From: Gammaproteobacteria bacterium
GTDB lineage: Bacteria > Pseudomonadota > Gammaproteobacteria > Thiotrichales > Thiotrichaceae
Reading direction: 5' to 3'
Length of the DNA stretch: 64,000 bases
NCBI GenBank assembly: GCA_018822845.1
Contig: JAHJJD010000006.1
Location: 1 to 64,000 of the forward strand
A program made the position numbers and the translations under genes. Under the pieces are notes generated by a model that searched no databases, was not told where the DNA came from, and worked only from the letters and a program-made list of their open reading frames with translations. This document shows, piece after piece, positions 26,672 through 35,679 of the stretch; within the stretch, counting starts at the first letter, position 1; every line of letters starts with the position of its first letter.

Positions 26672-29600
26672 TTAACGCCCCCACGCTGAAATCCGGTAAA
26701 GCACCGGAATGGCAAACAGCGTCAGCACGGTAGAGAAACCCACCCCCCACACAATGGCAGTCGCTACCGGCCCCCAGATCAGCGACTTCCCCCCTAACCC
26801 GGTTGCAAGCGAAAACAGCCCCGCAATCGTGGTCAGGGAAGTAATCAGGATCGGGATCACCCGCCGCCGCGCCGCATACACCGTAGCGTGCAGCACGCTC
26901 ATACCCTTTTCCAGCCGATCATTCGCTGCCGAAATCAGCACGATGGCTGCATTCACCGCAATCCCCGCCAGCGCCACTACTCCGTAAAGCGTATACAGGC
27001 TCAACGGGTTCTGCGTCACCAGCAAGCCGAACACCACCCCTGTAAAAGCCATTGGTACGGTAAACAGGATCATCAGCGGCTGCCAGTAACTGCCGAACTG
27101 CGTCCCCAAAATCAGATACATCAGGCCAACGCCAAACAGAAACAGGATGCCGATCGAATCCAGGCTTTCCTGTATGTCATCCAGTTGCCCGGCAAAATCC
27201 AGGTCGATATTGGGGAACTGCGTCTGATACTGCTTCCAGCCCTCCACCAGCAACTGGTTGGCCTGCACCGTATCCAGTGCGCACTGCGAATAATCCGGTG
27301 CCTCGCCACTGAACCCTGGCTGGATGCGGCACTGGTAAAATGGCTCATCCGGGCGCTTCACCAGATCGGCTTCCAGCGTAATGGCGCGGCGGAAATTGTA
27401 ATGACGGATGTTGCCCAGTGACACCCCCTTGCTCTCCTCCACCAGCTCACGCAGCGGGATGCTGCCACCATCCGCAGTAGGCAAACGGAAATCCAGCACC
27501 TGGTCAACCGTGCGCAGGTCGCCCTCCTGACGTTTGACGCGCACTTCCAGCTTTTCGCCCTGATCCTGCATGTCGGCCACCACTTCACCATCCACCAGCA
27601 GGCGCAGGCTGCGGGAAACCTCGTCCGGCGACACCCCGGCACGGCGGATATTGTCGTGGCGCAGCCGCAGGGTCATCTCCATCTGGCCGGGGCTGGCATC
27701 GTCGGTGACATCCTTGATACCGGGATTGGAACCCAGCAGCTGCTTGAGCACCTGGGTTGCCCCCTGAATCTCTGCATAATTATCACCACGCACTTTCACG
27801 CTGATCGGCTTGGCGGCAGGTGGCCCGCCCGCCAGTTCCAGAAACGCAATATTCACCGCCCCCGGCACATTCACCACATCCGCCCGCATGTCCTCAATGA
27901 TGGCCTTGACCTCGCGCGAACCTGCCGACAGCGGGTTCAGGCTGACCACCATCTGCCCGTAGCGGGAACCGTACAGCGGCTCGGTTTCGGTGAACATCAT
28001 GCCTGCATACGCCACCACTGAACGCGCGTCGTCGGGCTGCAAGTGCTTTTTCACCTGCTGCTCAACCTGTTGTACCTTCTGCATGGTTTCATCCAGCGCA
28101 GTGGAACTGGGCATTTCCACATTCACGTAAAAAATCCGCAGGCTGTCGGCAGCGAAGAAGTTCATCGGAATCAGTCCCGCCCCTACCACCCCGATGGCGA
28201 GGAAAAACAACAGCACAATGCTGCCCAGCGCCAGACGCGGGTAACGCAGCACCCTGATCAGCAGTATGGAGTATTTGATCTGTATCCAGTGGGTAGCGCG
28301 GCTGCGCAGCCGCTGGATGCGCGCAGGTCTGTCGAAATTGATCCCGGCCACCCCGATATGCGCAGGCAACATCCAGAACGCCTCGATCAGGCTGATCGCC
28401 AACGCCATCGTCACCACCATCGGAATGACCTGCATGAATTTACCCAGAATGCCCGGCAACAACATCAGCGGCAGGAAAGCGGCAATGGTGGTCAGCACGG
28501 CAGTCGTCACCGGCAGGGCAACCTCGCGCATGGTTTCCAGCGAAGCATTGAGCGCATCCATGCCACGTTGCAGACGGTAATAAATGGACTCGACCACCAC
28601 CACGGCGTCATCCACCAACATCCCCAGCACGATCACGATTCCCAGCAATACCGTAACATTGAGCGTTTCCCCTATACTCGACAGCATCCAGAAAGTCGCA
28701 GCCAGGATGAACGGTATGCCAATCGCCGTCAGCAGCGCAATACGGGTGCCGAGGAACAGCCAGGCCACCAGCAACACCATCAGCAAACCAATCATGGCGT
28801 TGCTTTCCATAATGCCGATGGCCTCACGGGTGGGAATGGTCTGGTCATCGACCAACACCAGCCTGACCCCGGTTACGCTGGTTTGCTGGTTGCGTTCGTC
28901 GATGTAGGTCTGGAGGCGTTCCACCAGTTCCAGTACGTTGGACTTGTCCTGTTTCATCACCGCGAACAGTACCGCCGGTTCGCCGTCGAGGCGCACTTTC
29001 TGCGTCGCTTTTTCGCGGGCGCGTTCGATGCTGGCGACCCGCGACAGCGGCACTTCGCCCTGAAGGCCGGGCACGGGCAATTCCCCCAATGCCTGCGGGT
29101 CACTGGTCTTGCCGGTCAGCCGCACCAGCCAGCTTTGCCGGTCTACATCCATGCTGCCCGCTGACAGGTCGCGGAACCAGGCGCGTACCGTATCCGCCAG
29201 TTGCCCCGGCGACAGGCCAAGTGATTCGAGCGCTGTGGTGTCGAAACGCACCTGCAACTCCGGGTCGTCCAGCGCCACCGGATCAACCCGGTCAACGCCC
29301 TTGAGCTGTTCGATGGCTTTTTCGATGTTGCGGGCCTGCACACGCAGGTTTTCATCATCGGCCACGCTTTGCACCGCAATCATGGCCGAGGGGAAAGCGT
29401 TGGCTGTGGTGATTTCCAGCACGATCGATTCCACTGCCTCTTCCGGCAACAGGCTCTCAGCATTCTGGATTTCGCGCCGCAGGTCAGCCAAACGTTTGTC
29501 GAAGGTGCGTTCGTCGATGTCCTCAAAGCGTACCAGCAGGCTGGAAATGTTGGCGCGGCTGTTGCTGGAAACGAATTTCATGTCCGGTACGTTGCGGATA

Positions 29601-29803
29601 GCATCTTCCAGCGGGTCGGTGACACGTTTTTCCACATCTTCCGCACTCGCCCCCGGCAGGGCGGTGATGATGGAAATCCAGTTGAAATTGATGGTCGGGT
29701 CTTGCTGGCGCGGCATCAGCTTGTAGGACATGAAACCAATCAGCAGCACCAGCACGAAAGTGAGGTTGGCGAGAACGTGATTTTGTAGCAGGCGGGCGTA
29801 CAT
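26672..29803 (-). CDS. RND efflux permease
   Basis: The 1043-residue inner-membrane proton antiporter follows the AcrB/MdtB plan: a first helix (LANLTFVLVLLIGFMSYKLMP), a first large periplasmic region, central helix block LGIVIVLGMLVDDAVVVVES (motif A-like, about 395-415), a second periplasmic region and a C-terminal helix block. N-terminal text such as PRQQDPTINFNW and GASAEDVEKRV is typical of the family. Its adaptor gene lies upstream but is separated by a kinase-like gene. Substrate is unknown; no outer-membrane channel gene is adjacent. Confidence 0.92.
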   Translation of the reverse strand: MYARLLQNHVLANLTFVLVLLIGFMSYKLMPRQQDPTINFNWISIITALPGASAEDVEKRVTDPLEDAIRNVPDMKFVSSNSRANISSLLVRFEDIDERTFDKRLADLRREIQNAESLLPEEAVESIVLEITTANAFPSAMIAVQSVADDENLRVQARNIEKAIEQLKGVDRVDPVALDDPELQVRFDTTALESLGLSPGQLADTVRAWFRDLSAGSMDVDRQSWLVRLTGKTSDPQALGELPVPGLQGEVPLSRVASIERAREKATQKVRLDGEPAVLFAVMKQDKSNVLELVERLQTYIDERNQQTSVTGVRLVLVDDQTIPTREAIGIMESNAMIGLLMVLLVAWLFLGTRIALLTAIGIPFILAATFWMLSSIGETLNVTVLLGIVIVLGMLVDDAVVVVESIYYRLQRGMDALNASLETMREVALPVTTAVLTTIAAFLPLMLLPGILGKFMQVIPMVVTMALAISLIEAFWMLPAHIGVAGINFDRPARIQRLRSRATHWIQIKYSILLIRVLRYPRLALGSIVLLFFLAIGVVGAGLIPMNFFAADSLRIFYVNVEMPSSTALDETMQKVQQVEQQVKKHLQPDDARSVVAYAGMMFTETEPLYGSRYGQMVVSLNPLSAGSREVKAIIEDMRADVVNVPGAVNIAFLELAGGPPAAKPISVKVRGDNYAEIQGATQVLKQLLGSNPGIKDVTDDASPGQMEMTLRLRHDNIRRAGVSPDEVSRSLRLLVDGEVVADMQDQGEKLEVRVKRQEGDLRTVDQVLDFRLPTADGGSIPLRELVEESKGVSLGNIRHYNFRRAITLEADLVKRPDEPFYQCRIQPGFSGEAPDYSQCALDTVQANQLLVEGWKQYQTQFPNIDLDFAGQLDDIQESLDSIGILFLFGVGLMYLILGTQFGSYWQPLMILFTVPMAFTGVVFGLLVTQNPLSLYTLYGVVALAGIAVNAAIVLISAANDRLEKGMSVLHATVYAARRRVIPILITSLTTIAGLFSLATGLGGKSLIWGPVATAIVWGVGFSTVLTLFAIPVLYRISAWGR

Positions 29804-29890
29804 ACAGCTTCCCGGTAATATTGGTATGGGCGCTAGTGTACCTGCTTCTGTGTGTATTCGGGATTACCCGAGCAAATTTTCGGGTACCCG

Positions 29891-30709
29891 CTAAACCAGC
29901 GCGCCTTCCGCACTTGGCAATTGCTTGTAAGCGGGCTGCTCCTGCGGCTGGGGCGGCATTTTGTACTTGGTCAGCACCACGCCCAGCACATTGGCCTTGA
30001 CGTGCCGCAAACGCTGTAGACCTTCAGACACATCCTGCCTTTTCGATTGGGCAAATGCGGCAATCATCAGACAGGTTTCGCTGTATTTGCACAGCGCCAG
30101 CGCATCGCTCATGTCCATCGTTGGCGGCGCATCAAGAATGATGATGTCGAAACGTTCCGGTGCAAGTGCAAACAGCTCCTGCAAACGGCTACGCGCCAGC
30201 AGTTCACCGGGGCGGAATGTCACCGGCCCCGCAGTAATGACGCTTACGCCGGGGATCAGGCTTGGCTGGATAACATCATCCGCTTCGGCCTGTTCCGCCA
30301 GATAATTACTCAGGCCATACAGGTTGCCAAGCTCGAAACGCTGATGGGCAGTTGGCCTGCGCAGGTCGGCATCCACCAGCAATACCCGTTTTCCCTGCCG
30401 GGCGAAAACGGTTGCGAGGTTGATGCAGGTGCTGGACTTTGCCTCTGAGGCCATGGAACTGGTAACCGCCAGGGTGTGCGGAAGTTTTTCCCGATTAACA
30501 GCCAGCAAGTTGTTGTGCAGGGTCTGGAAGGATTTTGCCAGTTGCGACGCCGGGTTATTGATGCTGACGAAGGAATGTTCACAGACATCCTTGCTCGCCA
30601 AGGCGGGCGTGACGCCAACCAGCGGAACCCTGAAAAGTTGCTCAATGTCGTCGACGCTCCGGATTTTGTTGTCCAGATACGTCATGAAGGATCGGATCAT
30701 GTCAGGCAT
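29891..30709 (-). CDS. Shortened Wzc/CpsD-like tyrosine kinase domain protein
   Basis: The 272-residue protein matches only the cytoplasmic kinase half of exopolysaccharide autokinases. It begins with the linker YLDNKIRSVDDIEQLFRVPLVG that normally follows the Wzz domain, then a P-loop region and VLLVDADLRRPTAHQ (Walker A') and IIILDAPPTMDMSDAL (Walker B). The P-loop reads SSMASEAKSS instead of the usual SS.PGEGKS, so the glycine before Lys is lost. The C-terminal tyrosine cluster is reduced to two Tyr. The start at 30709 has AAGG upstream; a TTG at 30727 is an alternative. It sits between an RND adaptor gene and its permease, an unusual place. It may be a remnant or a regulator. Confidence 0.75.
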   Translation of the reverse strand: MPDMIRSFMTYLDNKIRSVDDIEQLFRVPLVGVTPALASKDVCEHSFVSINNPASQLAKSFQTLHNNLLAVNREKLPHTLAVTSSMASEAKSSTCINLATVFARQGKRVLLVDADLRRPTAHQRFELGNLYGLSNYLAEQAEADDVIQPSLIPGVSVITAGPVTFRPGELLARSRLQELFALAPERFDIIILDAPPTMDMSDALALCKYSETCLMIAAFAQSKRQDVSEGLQRLRHVKANVLGVVLTKYKMPPQPQEQPAYKQLPSAEGALV

Positions 30710-30831
30710 ATGGTCTACCTTATGCAACTCAACGGGCTGGGAGGGTTTCTATGCCACCATAATCTATCATAACTTTAACTTGGGGAAGGAATAATTAATC
30801 AAGCCCATCTATTATGTCGATAAAAGGAATA

Positions 30832-31878
30832 TTACCTGACCACCACTTCCACCAGCTGCCCATCGCGCGCCCGTAACCTGTTCTGATCGATTATGCGGGT
30901 TTCCGGCGGCAGGTCGAGCAAGACTGGCTGACCTTCCTGCGCATCAGGCAATGGGTGGAATTTTGCCACACCATTGTCTTCCAGCATTACGCCCAAGCCA
31001 CCTTCGCGGCGCACGATCCAGCTTGCTGGCAACACCGGCAACTTGCCCTGCCAGACTACGCGGCCAGAGCGCCCCACCGGTAAATCGTGCTCGCCCTTGA
31101 GCGTAAAGCGGACTTCCTGTGTGCGGGTATTTCCGGCAATCTGGCCAATCACGGCACGCCGCTCCAGCGGGATGGAAACGCCATCCGCCACGAAACGCAA
31201 TTCCGTCCCCTGCGCCTGATCCTGCACCTCGTTGACTGACAGGCTGGCACTGACTTCCAGCGCATCTCCCTGCAAAAGCTGGAAAGCGGGCGTACCGGGC
31301 GCGACCTGTTGCCCCAGTTGCAAATGACGCCTGGTGATCTGCCCGGCAAATGGTGCCTGTATGGCGCAACGGGAAACCGCCAGGCGGGCCGTTTCCACCT
31401 GCGCTTTCGCTACTGCCAGATCAGCTTTGGATGCATCGGAATCGGCAGCAGCCTTGTCGAGTGTTTCCGCAGGAATGACACCGGTCTTGCGCAAACGCTG
31501 ATTGCGCTGCAACTGGGAACTGGCGAAACCGTAACGCGCATTGGCAGCCGCCTCCCCTGCTTTGGCCTGATTGAGGGCAAAAGCGTAATCACGGCAATCG
31601 AGTTCCGCCAATACCTGAGCGGCTTTCACCCTATCCCCGGCATCAACCAGCAATTTGGTCACTCTTGCAGAAATTTCGGCACTGAGCGTGCTATCGTTCA
31701 AACTGATCAGGCTTGCTGCTACACTACGTTCAGAGGTTTGCAGGACTTCTCCCAAAGGACGCAAAGTGACAGGCAGGCGATCGTTCTCCGCCGGGTCTGC
31801 GGCCAAGACATTAACAGGGAGAAGCAAAATAACAGCCACACACCAGGCTGGATTAAAGACAGGCAGCTTAAGCAGCAT
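30832..31878 (-). CDS. RND periplasmic adaptor (membrane fusion protein)
   Basis: The 348-residue protein has a signal peptide (WCVAVILLLPVNVLA), a split lipoyl domain (AEISARVTKLLVDAGDRVKA and APFAGQITRRHLQLGQQVAP), a helical hairpin between them and a beta-barrel/MP domain after it. This is the HlyD/AcrA plan. ATG 31878 gives a normal leader; upstream ATG codons would precede it by 41 residues without a purpose. It probably works with the RND permease gene downstream. Confidence 0.88.
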   Translation of the reverse strand: MLLKLPVFNPAWCVAVILLLPVNVLAADPAENDRLPVTLRPLGEVLQTSERSVAASLISLNDSTLSAEISARVTKLLVDAGDRVKAAQVLAELDCRDYAFALNQAKAGEAAANARYGFASSQLQRNQRLRKTGVIPAETLDKAAADSDASKADLAVAKAQVETARLAVSRCAIQAPFAGQITRRHLQLGQQVAPGTPAFQLLQGDALEVSASLSVNEVQDQAQGTELRFVADGVSIPLERRAVIGQIAGNTRTQEVRFTLKGEHDLPVGRSGRVVWQGKLPVLPASWIVRREGGLGVMLEDNGVAKFHPLPDAQEGQPVLLDLPPETRIIDQNRLRARDGQLVEVVVR

Positions 31879-31992
31879 TCTGATTATCACTTTTTGCAGG
31901 TTGCGAAAATCAAGAATGCAGGATATACAGACTTTTGTAAAATTCAAATTCAACAATAGTAACTTCACAAACACGCAACTAGGAGAGGAACA

Positions 31993-32397
31993 ATGCCACA
32001 ACTTTTTTCTGCTGACTGGATGAACGAGCTCAAGGATCTGTGGAACGGCGAGCCTGAAATCAAGGACAAGCTGGCAGCAATCGGGTTCAATTCCATCATT
32101 ACCTGCGGTCTCAAAGGCGACCCCAAGCCGCTGGGCGTCTTCGTGGTCGAGAACGGCGAATGCGTCCGCGCAGGTGACTATAACGGTGAAACACCGGACT
32201 GGGACATGCGCGCTGACCGCAAGGACTGGCTGAAATGGACCAAGGATCCACTGGGCATGGTTGGACTAGGCACTGCTTACACCTTTGGCAAACTGAAGTT
32301 CCAGTCTGGCGACTATGGTGCCATGATCAAGAACCCCGCCATGGCAGGCCCATTTATCAAATCTTTCGGCTTGATGGCGAAGATTGACACGCAATAA
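31993..32397 (+). CDS. SCP2-like sterol-carrier-type small protein
   Basis: The 134-residue soluble protein has the feel of an SCP2-domain protein: an alternating beta sheet with PKPLGVFVVENGECV and a helical C-terminus FQSGDYGAMIKNPAMAGPF. These may form a lipid-binding tunnel. AGGAGAGGAACA precedes ATG 31993. The stop is followed by a rho-independent hairpin, so it is a single-gene unit. The family assignment is by eye. Confidence 0.6.
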   Translation: MPQLFSADWMNELKDLWNGEPEIKDKLAAIGFNSIITCGLKGDPKPLGVFVVENGECVRAGDYNGETPDWDMRADRKDWLKWTKDPLGMVGLGTAYTFGKLKFQSGDYGAMIKNPAMAGPFIKSFGLMAKIDTQ

Positions 32398-32428
32398 ATA
32401 TTCCCCCCGCATGGAATATTTTGCACAG

Positions 32429-32455
32429 GAAAGCCATCAACAGATGGCTTTCTTA
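32429..32455 (+). terminator. Rho-independent terminator
   Basis: GAAAGCCATC and GATGGCTTTC form a perfect 10-bp stem with loop AACA, followed by TTAT. It lies 31 bases after the SCP2-like gene. Confidence 0.75.
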
Positions 32456-32483
32456 TGTTTATACCCAGTCCAGGAGACACCAC

Positions 32484-33110
32484 ATGAACCTTATCCGTAA
32501 CCTTCTCGCCATCATCGGCCTGATTGCCATCATCGGCGGCGCATTCGCCTATTCCAAATTCAGCGGCATGATGACGCAAATGGGCGACATGGATATTACT
32601 GCCGAAAAAGCCGCACTCGACCAGCTTGACCCCAAGGCCAAGGATGTCTACATGAACATGTGGACCAAACTGAAAGAAACCGGCAACAGCGCTGATGCCA
32701 CTGTCGTGGTTTACCCTGTCAATGACGGTGTTACCCCTGAACAGGTTGAAGCTGCCATGAAGTTCAAGGCCAATGAGCTGAACATCAAGGGCGTCGGTGA
32801 GCTGCCCCTATCCGAACAGGTCAAGCTGGAAACCGGGAAGGATCAGCGGTTCCTGAAAATCTACCAGTTTTGCAATCCACAGACTGCCATGAAAATGGTG
32901 GAATACAGCGATGCATTCTCGGCTTACCTGCCTTGCCGGATCGCCCTGATCGAAGACAAGCAGGGCAAGCTGCAACTGTATGCACTGGATATGGACATGA
33001 TGATCCACGGCGGCAAAACCCTGCCACCTGAACTGCTGGAAGAAGCCCAGGGCGTACAGCAAATCATCCTGGGTATCATGCAGCAAGGTGCAACCGGCGA
33101 AGAATTCTGA
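32484..33110 (+). CDS. DUF302 domain protein, membrane-anchored
   Basis: The 208-residue protein has one N-terminal membrane segment (NLLAIIGLIAIIGGAFAYSKF) and a DUF302 domain, recognised from KFKANELNIKGVGELPLS, FLKIYQFCNPQTAMKMVEY and LPCRIALIEDKQGKLQLYALD. The domain's role is unsettled; some DUF302 proteins are linked to thiol or heavy-metal stress and to sulfur metabolism. The start follows an AGGAG at 32472. It converges on the next membrane-protein gene. Confidence 0.8.
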   Translation: MNLIRNLLAIIGLIAIIGGAFAYSKFSGMMTQMGDMDITAEKAALDQLDPKAKDVYMNMWTKLKETGNSADATVVVYPVNDGVTPEQVEAAMKFKANELNIKGVGELPLSEQVKLETGKDQRFLKIYQFCNPQTAMKMVEYSDAFSAYLPCRIALIEDKQGKLQLYALDMDMMIHGGKTLPPELLEEAQGVQQIILGIMQQGATGEEF

Positions 33111-33127
33111 TTCTGTTGCCCTGCTGC

Positions 33128-33162
33128 CGGGATTCGTCGGGAATTGGCTCCGGCGAATCCCG
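33128..33162. terminator. Hairpin between convergent genes
   Basis: CGGGATTCG and CGAATCCCG form a nine-bp stem with a further CGG/CCG pairing inside. There is no T-run on either side, so it may be a weak bidirectional terminator or a REP-like palindrome. Confidence 0.4.
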
Positions 33163-33163
33163 T

Positions 33164-33604
33164 TCATGGCTCCCCGGATACTTTATCCTCCGCTGAGCCA
33201 AAAATTACCCCCAGCGTAACCAGCACAATACTGGCGTACCACAACCAGAACCCCATCCCGAGCCGCAAGACATGCATGCTGGTTTCCTGGCCGGGAATAT
33301 CGTCGAACCAGAACGCCTGCCCGGCCAGTAACACACCCGCAACAGCCAGGCCCATTGCCACGTTAGGACGCCGATACATCAGCAATACGCCCAGCAACGC
33401 CAACAGGTTTGAATACCAGGCAAACTGGAAAAGCGCAAACCCCATCCAGCCTGTTACCAGCACCCAAAATCCGCTCACTTGCCCATGGGTAGTGTGGAAC
33501 ACCACCTGCGTCAGGGAGATTACCCAAAACAAGCCCCCCAGAAACAGGCTCACTTCCGGCAACGATAGCCATACCGGCCTCATTATACGTAATACAACAT
33601 CCAT
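33164..33604 (-). CDS. Small multipass membrane protein of unknown function
   Basis: The 146-residue protein has four hydrophobic segments (from LPEVSLFLGGLFWVISLTQVV onward) and no motif I recognise. A GGGGA about nine bases upstream supports ATG 33604; an ATG at 33634 would add ten residues. It is divergent from the ammonium transporter. Confidence 0.6.
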   Translation of the reverse strand: MDVVLRIMRPVWLSLPEVSLFLGGLFWVISLTQVVFHTTHGQVSGFWVLVTGWMGFALFQFAWYSNLLALLGVLLMYRRPNVAMGLAVAGVLLAGQAFWFDDIPGQETSMHVLRLGMGFWLWYASIVLVTLGVIFGSAEDKVSGEP

Positions 33605-33634
33605 ACCGATTCCCCGGAAAACTCCAGTCTTCAT

Positions 33635-33938
33635 TGCTCACAATGTTTCAGCCAACAAGTATAGAAACAGGCGGTATTGCCTGCATGATGAAGCGGCAGG
33701 ATTTATAACAAAAACCTGTCACAACAGTACAATGATCGCTTTTGGTGCACATAAAGCACTACTTGCGTGCAATATGACTTATGCGCACCAAGATCGTGAT
33801 TTTTTCACGTGCTTTAAAAATACAGATGAAAAACTTCCTTTAAAATCACTAATTTTGTGCATATTCGTCTGGAAAGTCGCAGGCAAGTGTTTATGATTGG
33901 GCATCTTTTTTCTGCTTCAGCGTCTGGAGGAAAACCGC
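33635..33938. promoter_or_regulatory. Divergent intergenic region upstream of amt with a dyad
   Basis: This 304-bp stretch holds no convincing gene and is AT-rich near its right end. A seven-bp inverted repeat TTGGTGC (33742-33748) and GCACCAA (33785-33791) lies about 150 bp before amt, with extra GCAC/GTGC copies between. Ammonium transporter genes are often under nitrogen control by NtrC, whose sites contain GCAC/GTGC halves. The spacing here does not match the classic site and I found no clear sigma-54 promoter, so this is only suggestive. Confidence 0.3.
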
Positions 33939-35135
33939 ATGGAACAAATTGTACCCGCCCTGGATACCCTGTTTGTCCTGATAGGGGCCGTCATGGTGCT
34001 TGCGATGCACGCAGGCTTCGCCTTTCTGGAAGTCGGCACGGTGCGCCACAAGAACCAGGTCAACGCACTGGTCAAAATTATCACTGACTTTGCCGTTTCG
34101 ACCATTGCTTACTTCTTTATCGGGTACATGGTGGCCTATCAGACCGGTTTCTTCAGCAGCGCCAGCGTACTGGCTGAAAAGAATGGTTACGATCTGGTCA
34201 AGTTCTTCTTCCTGCTGACGTTTGCAGCAGCGATTCCGGCCATCATTTCCGGCGGGATTGCGGAACGCGCGAAATTCTACCCACAACTGCTGGCGACCTT
34301 CATTATCGTGGCGTTCATCTACCCGTTTTACGAAGGCATGATCTGGAACAGTTTGTACGGCGTGCAAGACTGGATTGAAGCCACCTTCGGCGCAAAATTC
34401 CATGACTTCGCCGGTTCCGTCGTGGTACACGCGATGGGCGGCTGGCTGGCGCTGGGCGCGGTAATCCTGCTGGGGCATCGTCATGGCCGTTACAACAAGC
34501 ACGGCCAGCCCATGTCGGCACACCCGCCCTCCAGCATCCCGTTCCTCGCGCTGGGCGCATGGGTACTGGCAGTGGGCTGGTTCGGCTTTAACGTCATGTC
34601 GGCGCAAAGCATCCAGGGCATCAGCGGGCTGGTGGCAATCAACTCACTGATGGCGATGGTAGGCGGTATTCTGGCTGCCCTGTTCGCGGGCAAAAATGAC
34701 CCCGGCTTCATCCACAACGGCCCGCTGGCGGGTCTGGTAGCAGTGTGCGCAGGGTCTGACCTGATGCATCCGATGGGCGCGCTGTTCGTCGGTGCTGTCG
34801 CTGGTGCACTGTTCGTGTGGGCTTTCACCCTGACCCAGAACAAACTGAAAATCGACGACGTGCTGGGTGTATGGCCGTTGCACGGCCTGTGCGGCGCATG
34901 GGGTGGTATTGCGGCTGGCATCTTCGGTCTGGAAGCCTTCGGTGGCATGGGTGGAGTCAGCTTCGGCGCGCAACTGGTGGGCACGCTGCTCGGCGTCGGT
35001 ATCGCAACTGCGGGTGGTTTCATCGTTTACGGCATCCTCAAAGCGGCCATGGGCGGTTTGCGCCTGTCGCAGGAAGAGGAATACAACGGTGCTGACCTGA
35101 CCATCCACAAGATCAAGGCGAATCCGGATACCTGA
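33939..35135 (+). CDS. amt: Ammonium transporter
   Basis: The 398-residue protein has eleven hydrophobic segments and the Amt core: AMHAGFAFLEVGTVRHKNQVN, the first pore histidine in VVVHAMGGWLALGA and the second in HGLCGAWGGIAAGIF. It conducts ammonium across the inner membrane. Strong CTGGAGGAAAA precedes ATG 33939; a longer frame to 33897 lacks support. No glnK/PII gene is next to it, unlike the common glnK-amtB pair. A terminator follows about 60 bp after the stop. Confidence 0.93.
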   Translation: MEQIVPALDTLFVLIGAVMVLAMHAGFAFLEVGTVRHKNQVNALVKIITDFAVSTIAYFFIGYMVAYQTGFFSSASVLAEKNGYDLVKFFFLLTFAAAIPAIISGGIAERAKFYPQLLATFIIVAFIYPFYEGMIWNSLYGVQDWIEATFGAKFHDFAGSVVVHAMGGWLALGAVILLGHRHGRYNKHGQPMSAHPPSSIPFLALGAWVLAVGWFGFNVMSAQSIQGISGLVAINSLMAMVGGILAALFAGKNDPGFIHNGPLAGLVAVCAGSDLMHPMGALFVGAVAGALFVWAFTLTQNKLKIDDVLGVWPLHGLCGAWGGIAAGIFGLEAFGGMGGVSFGAQLVGTLLGVGIATAGGFIVYGILKAAMGGLRLSQEEEYNGADLTIHKIKANPDT

Positions 35136-35192
35136 AGAAACCCCGGAAATGGTGGGTATCGTTCCTCAACCCACCCTACCTGCGTAAAATCA

Positions 35193-35222
35193 ACCCCGTG
35201 ATTGATACCCACGGGGTTTTTC
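35193..35222 (+). terminator. Terminator after amt, overlapping the next gene's ribosome site
   Basis: ACCCCGTG and CACGGGGT form an eight-bp stem followed by TTTTTC. The T-run ends one base before the TTG start of the following gene, so the stem's GGGG would also be its only Shine-Dalgarno-like sequence. Confidence 0.8.
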
Positions 35223-35223
35223 T

Positions 35224-35601
35224 TTGGAACAGCTTTTTACCTGGCTGGGCGTAATTTCCGCCCTGACCTTTATTTTTTCACTACTGATGCTGCCGTGGTT
35301 TGTCGGCAGGATTCCGGCTGACTATTTCACCCGCCCGCGTGATCCACATCGCTGGCATCTGTTGCTGCAACCGCGCTTCATCCTGCGCAACCTGCTGGGT
35401 TTGCCCATTGTGATTGCGGGCATTGCCATGCTGGTGCTACCGGGGCAAGGTATCCTCACCATTATGGTCGGGTTGGGCGTCATGTATTTTCCGGGGAAGT
35501 TTGAACTGGAACGCTGGGTCGTTACCCGCAGAGGTGTGCTGAAGGCGCTGAACTGGATACGCAAGAAGGAACGGCATCCACCGATTGAATCTCCCACGTA
35601 G
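35224..35601 (+). CDS. PGPGW-type transmembrane protein
   Basis: The 125-residue protein has two or three membrane segments and the block GLPIVIAGIAMLVLPGQGIL followed by GLGVMYFPGKFELERWV, as in the PGPGW family of putative membrane proteins of unknown role. The likely start is TTG at 35224. The TAG stop lies at the left edge of a palindromic repeat, so the C-terminus ...IESPT may have been cut or altered by it. Confidence 0.75.
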   Translation: MEQLFTWLGVISALTFIFSLLMLPWFVGRIPADYFTRPRDPHRWHLLLQPRFILRNLLGLPIVIAGIAMLVLPGQGILTIMVGLGVMYFPGKFELERWVVTRRGVLKALNWIRKKERHPPIESPT

Positions 35602-35679
35602 GGGCGACCGGCGGTCGCCCTCTTCGGGTTGGCCAATTACACTAGGCGCTACAAGGGCGACCGCCGGTCGCCCCTACGT
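35596..35679. repeat. 84-bp palindromic element between two convergent genes
   Basis: Perfect 25-bp inverted arms (35596-35620 and 35655-35679, starting ACGTAGGGGCGACC) flank a 34-bp centre. Each arm is itself a GGCGACCGGCGGTCGCC palindrome. The same family is at 42168-42235. The arm ends contribute the stop codons of the PGPGW gene (TAG 35599-35601) and of the DUF3683 gene (TGA 35681-35679). Confidence 0.92.

Noticed and set aside
28043-29164. A 373-codon His/Gln-rich open frame on the plus strand
   Set aside because: It is antisense to the RND permease; His/Gln richness is the reverse complement of Val/Leu codons.
33742-33791. A confident NtrC site plus sigma-54 promoter before amt
   Set aside because: The GCAC/GTGC half-sites have the wrong order and spacing and no TGGCAC-N5-TTGC sequence was found, so it is kept only as a low-confidence note.
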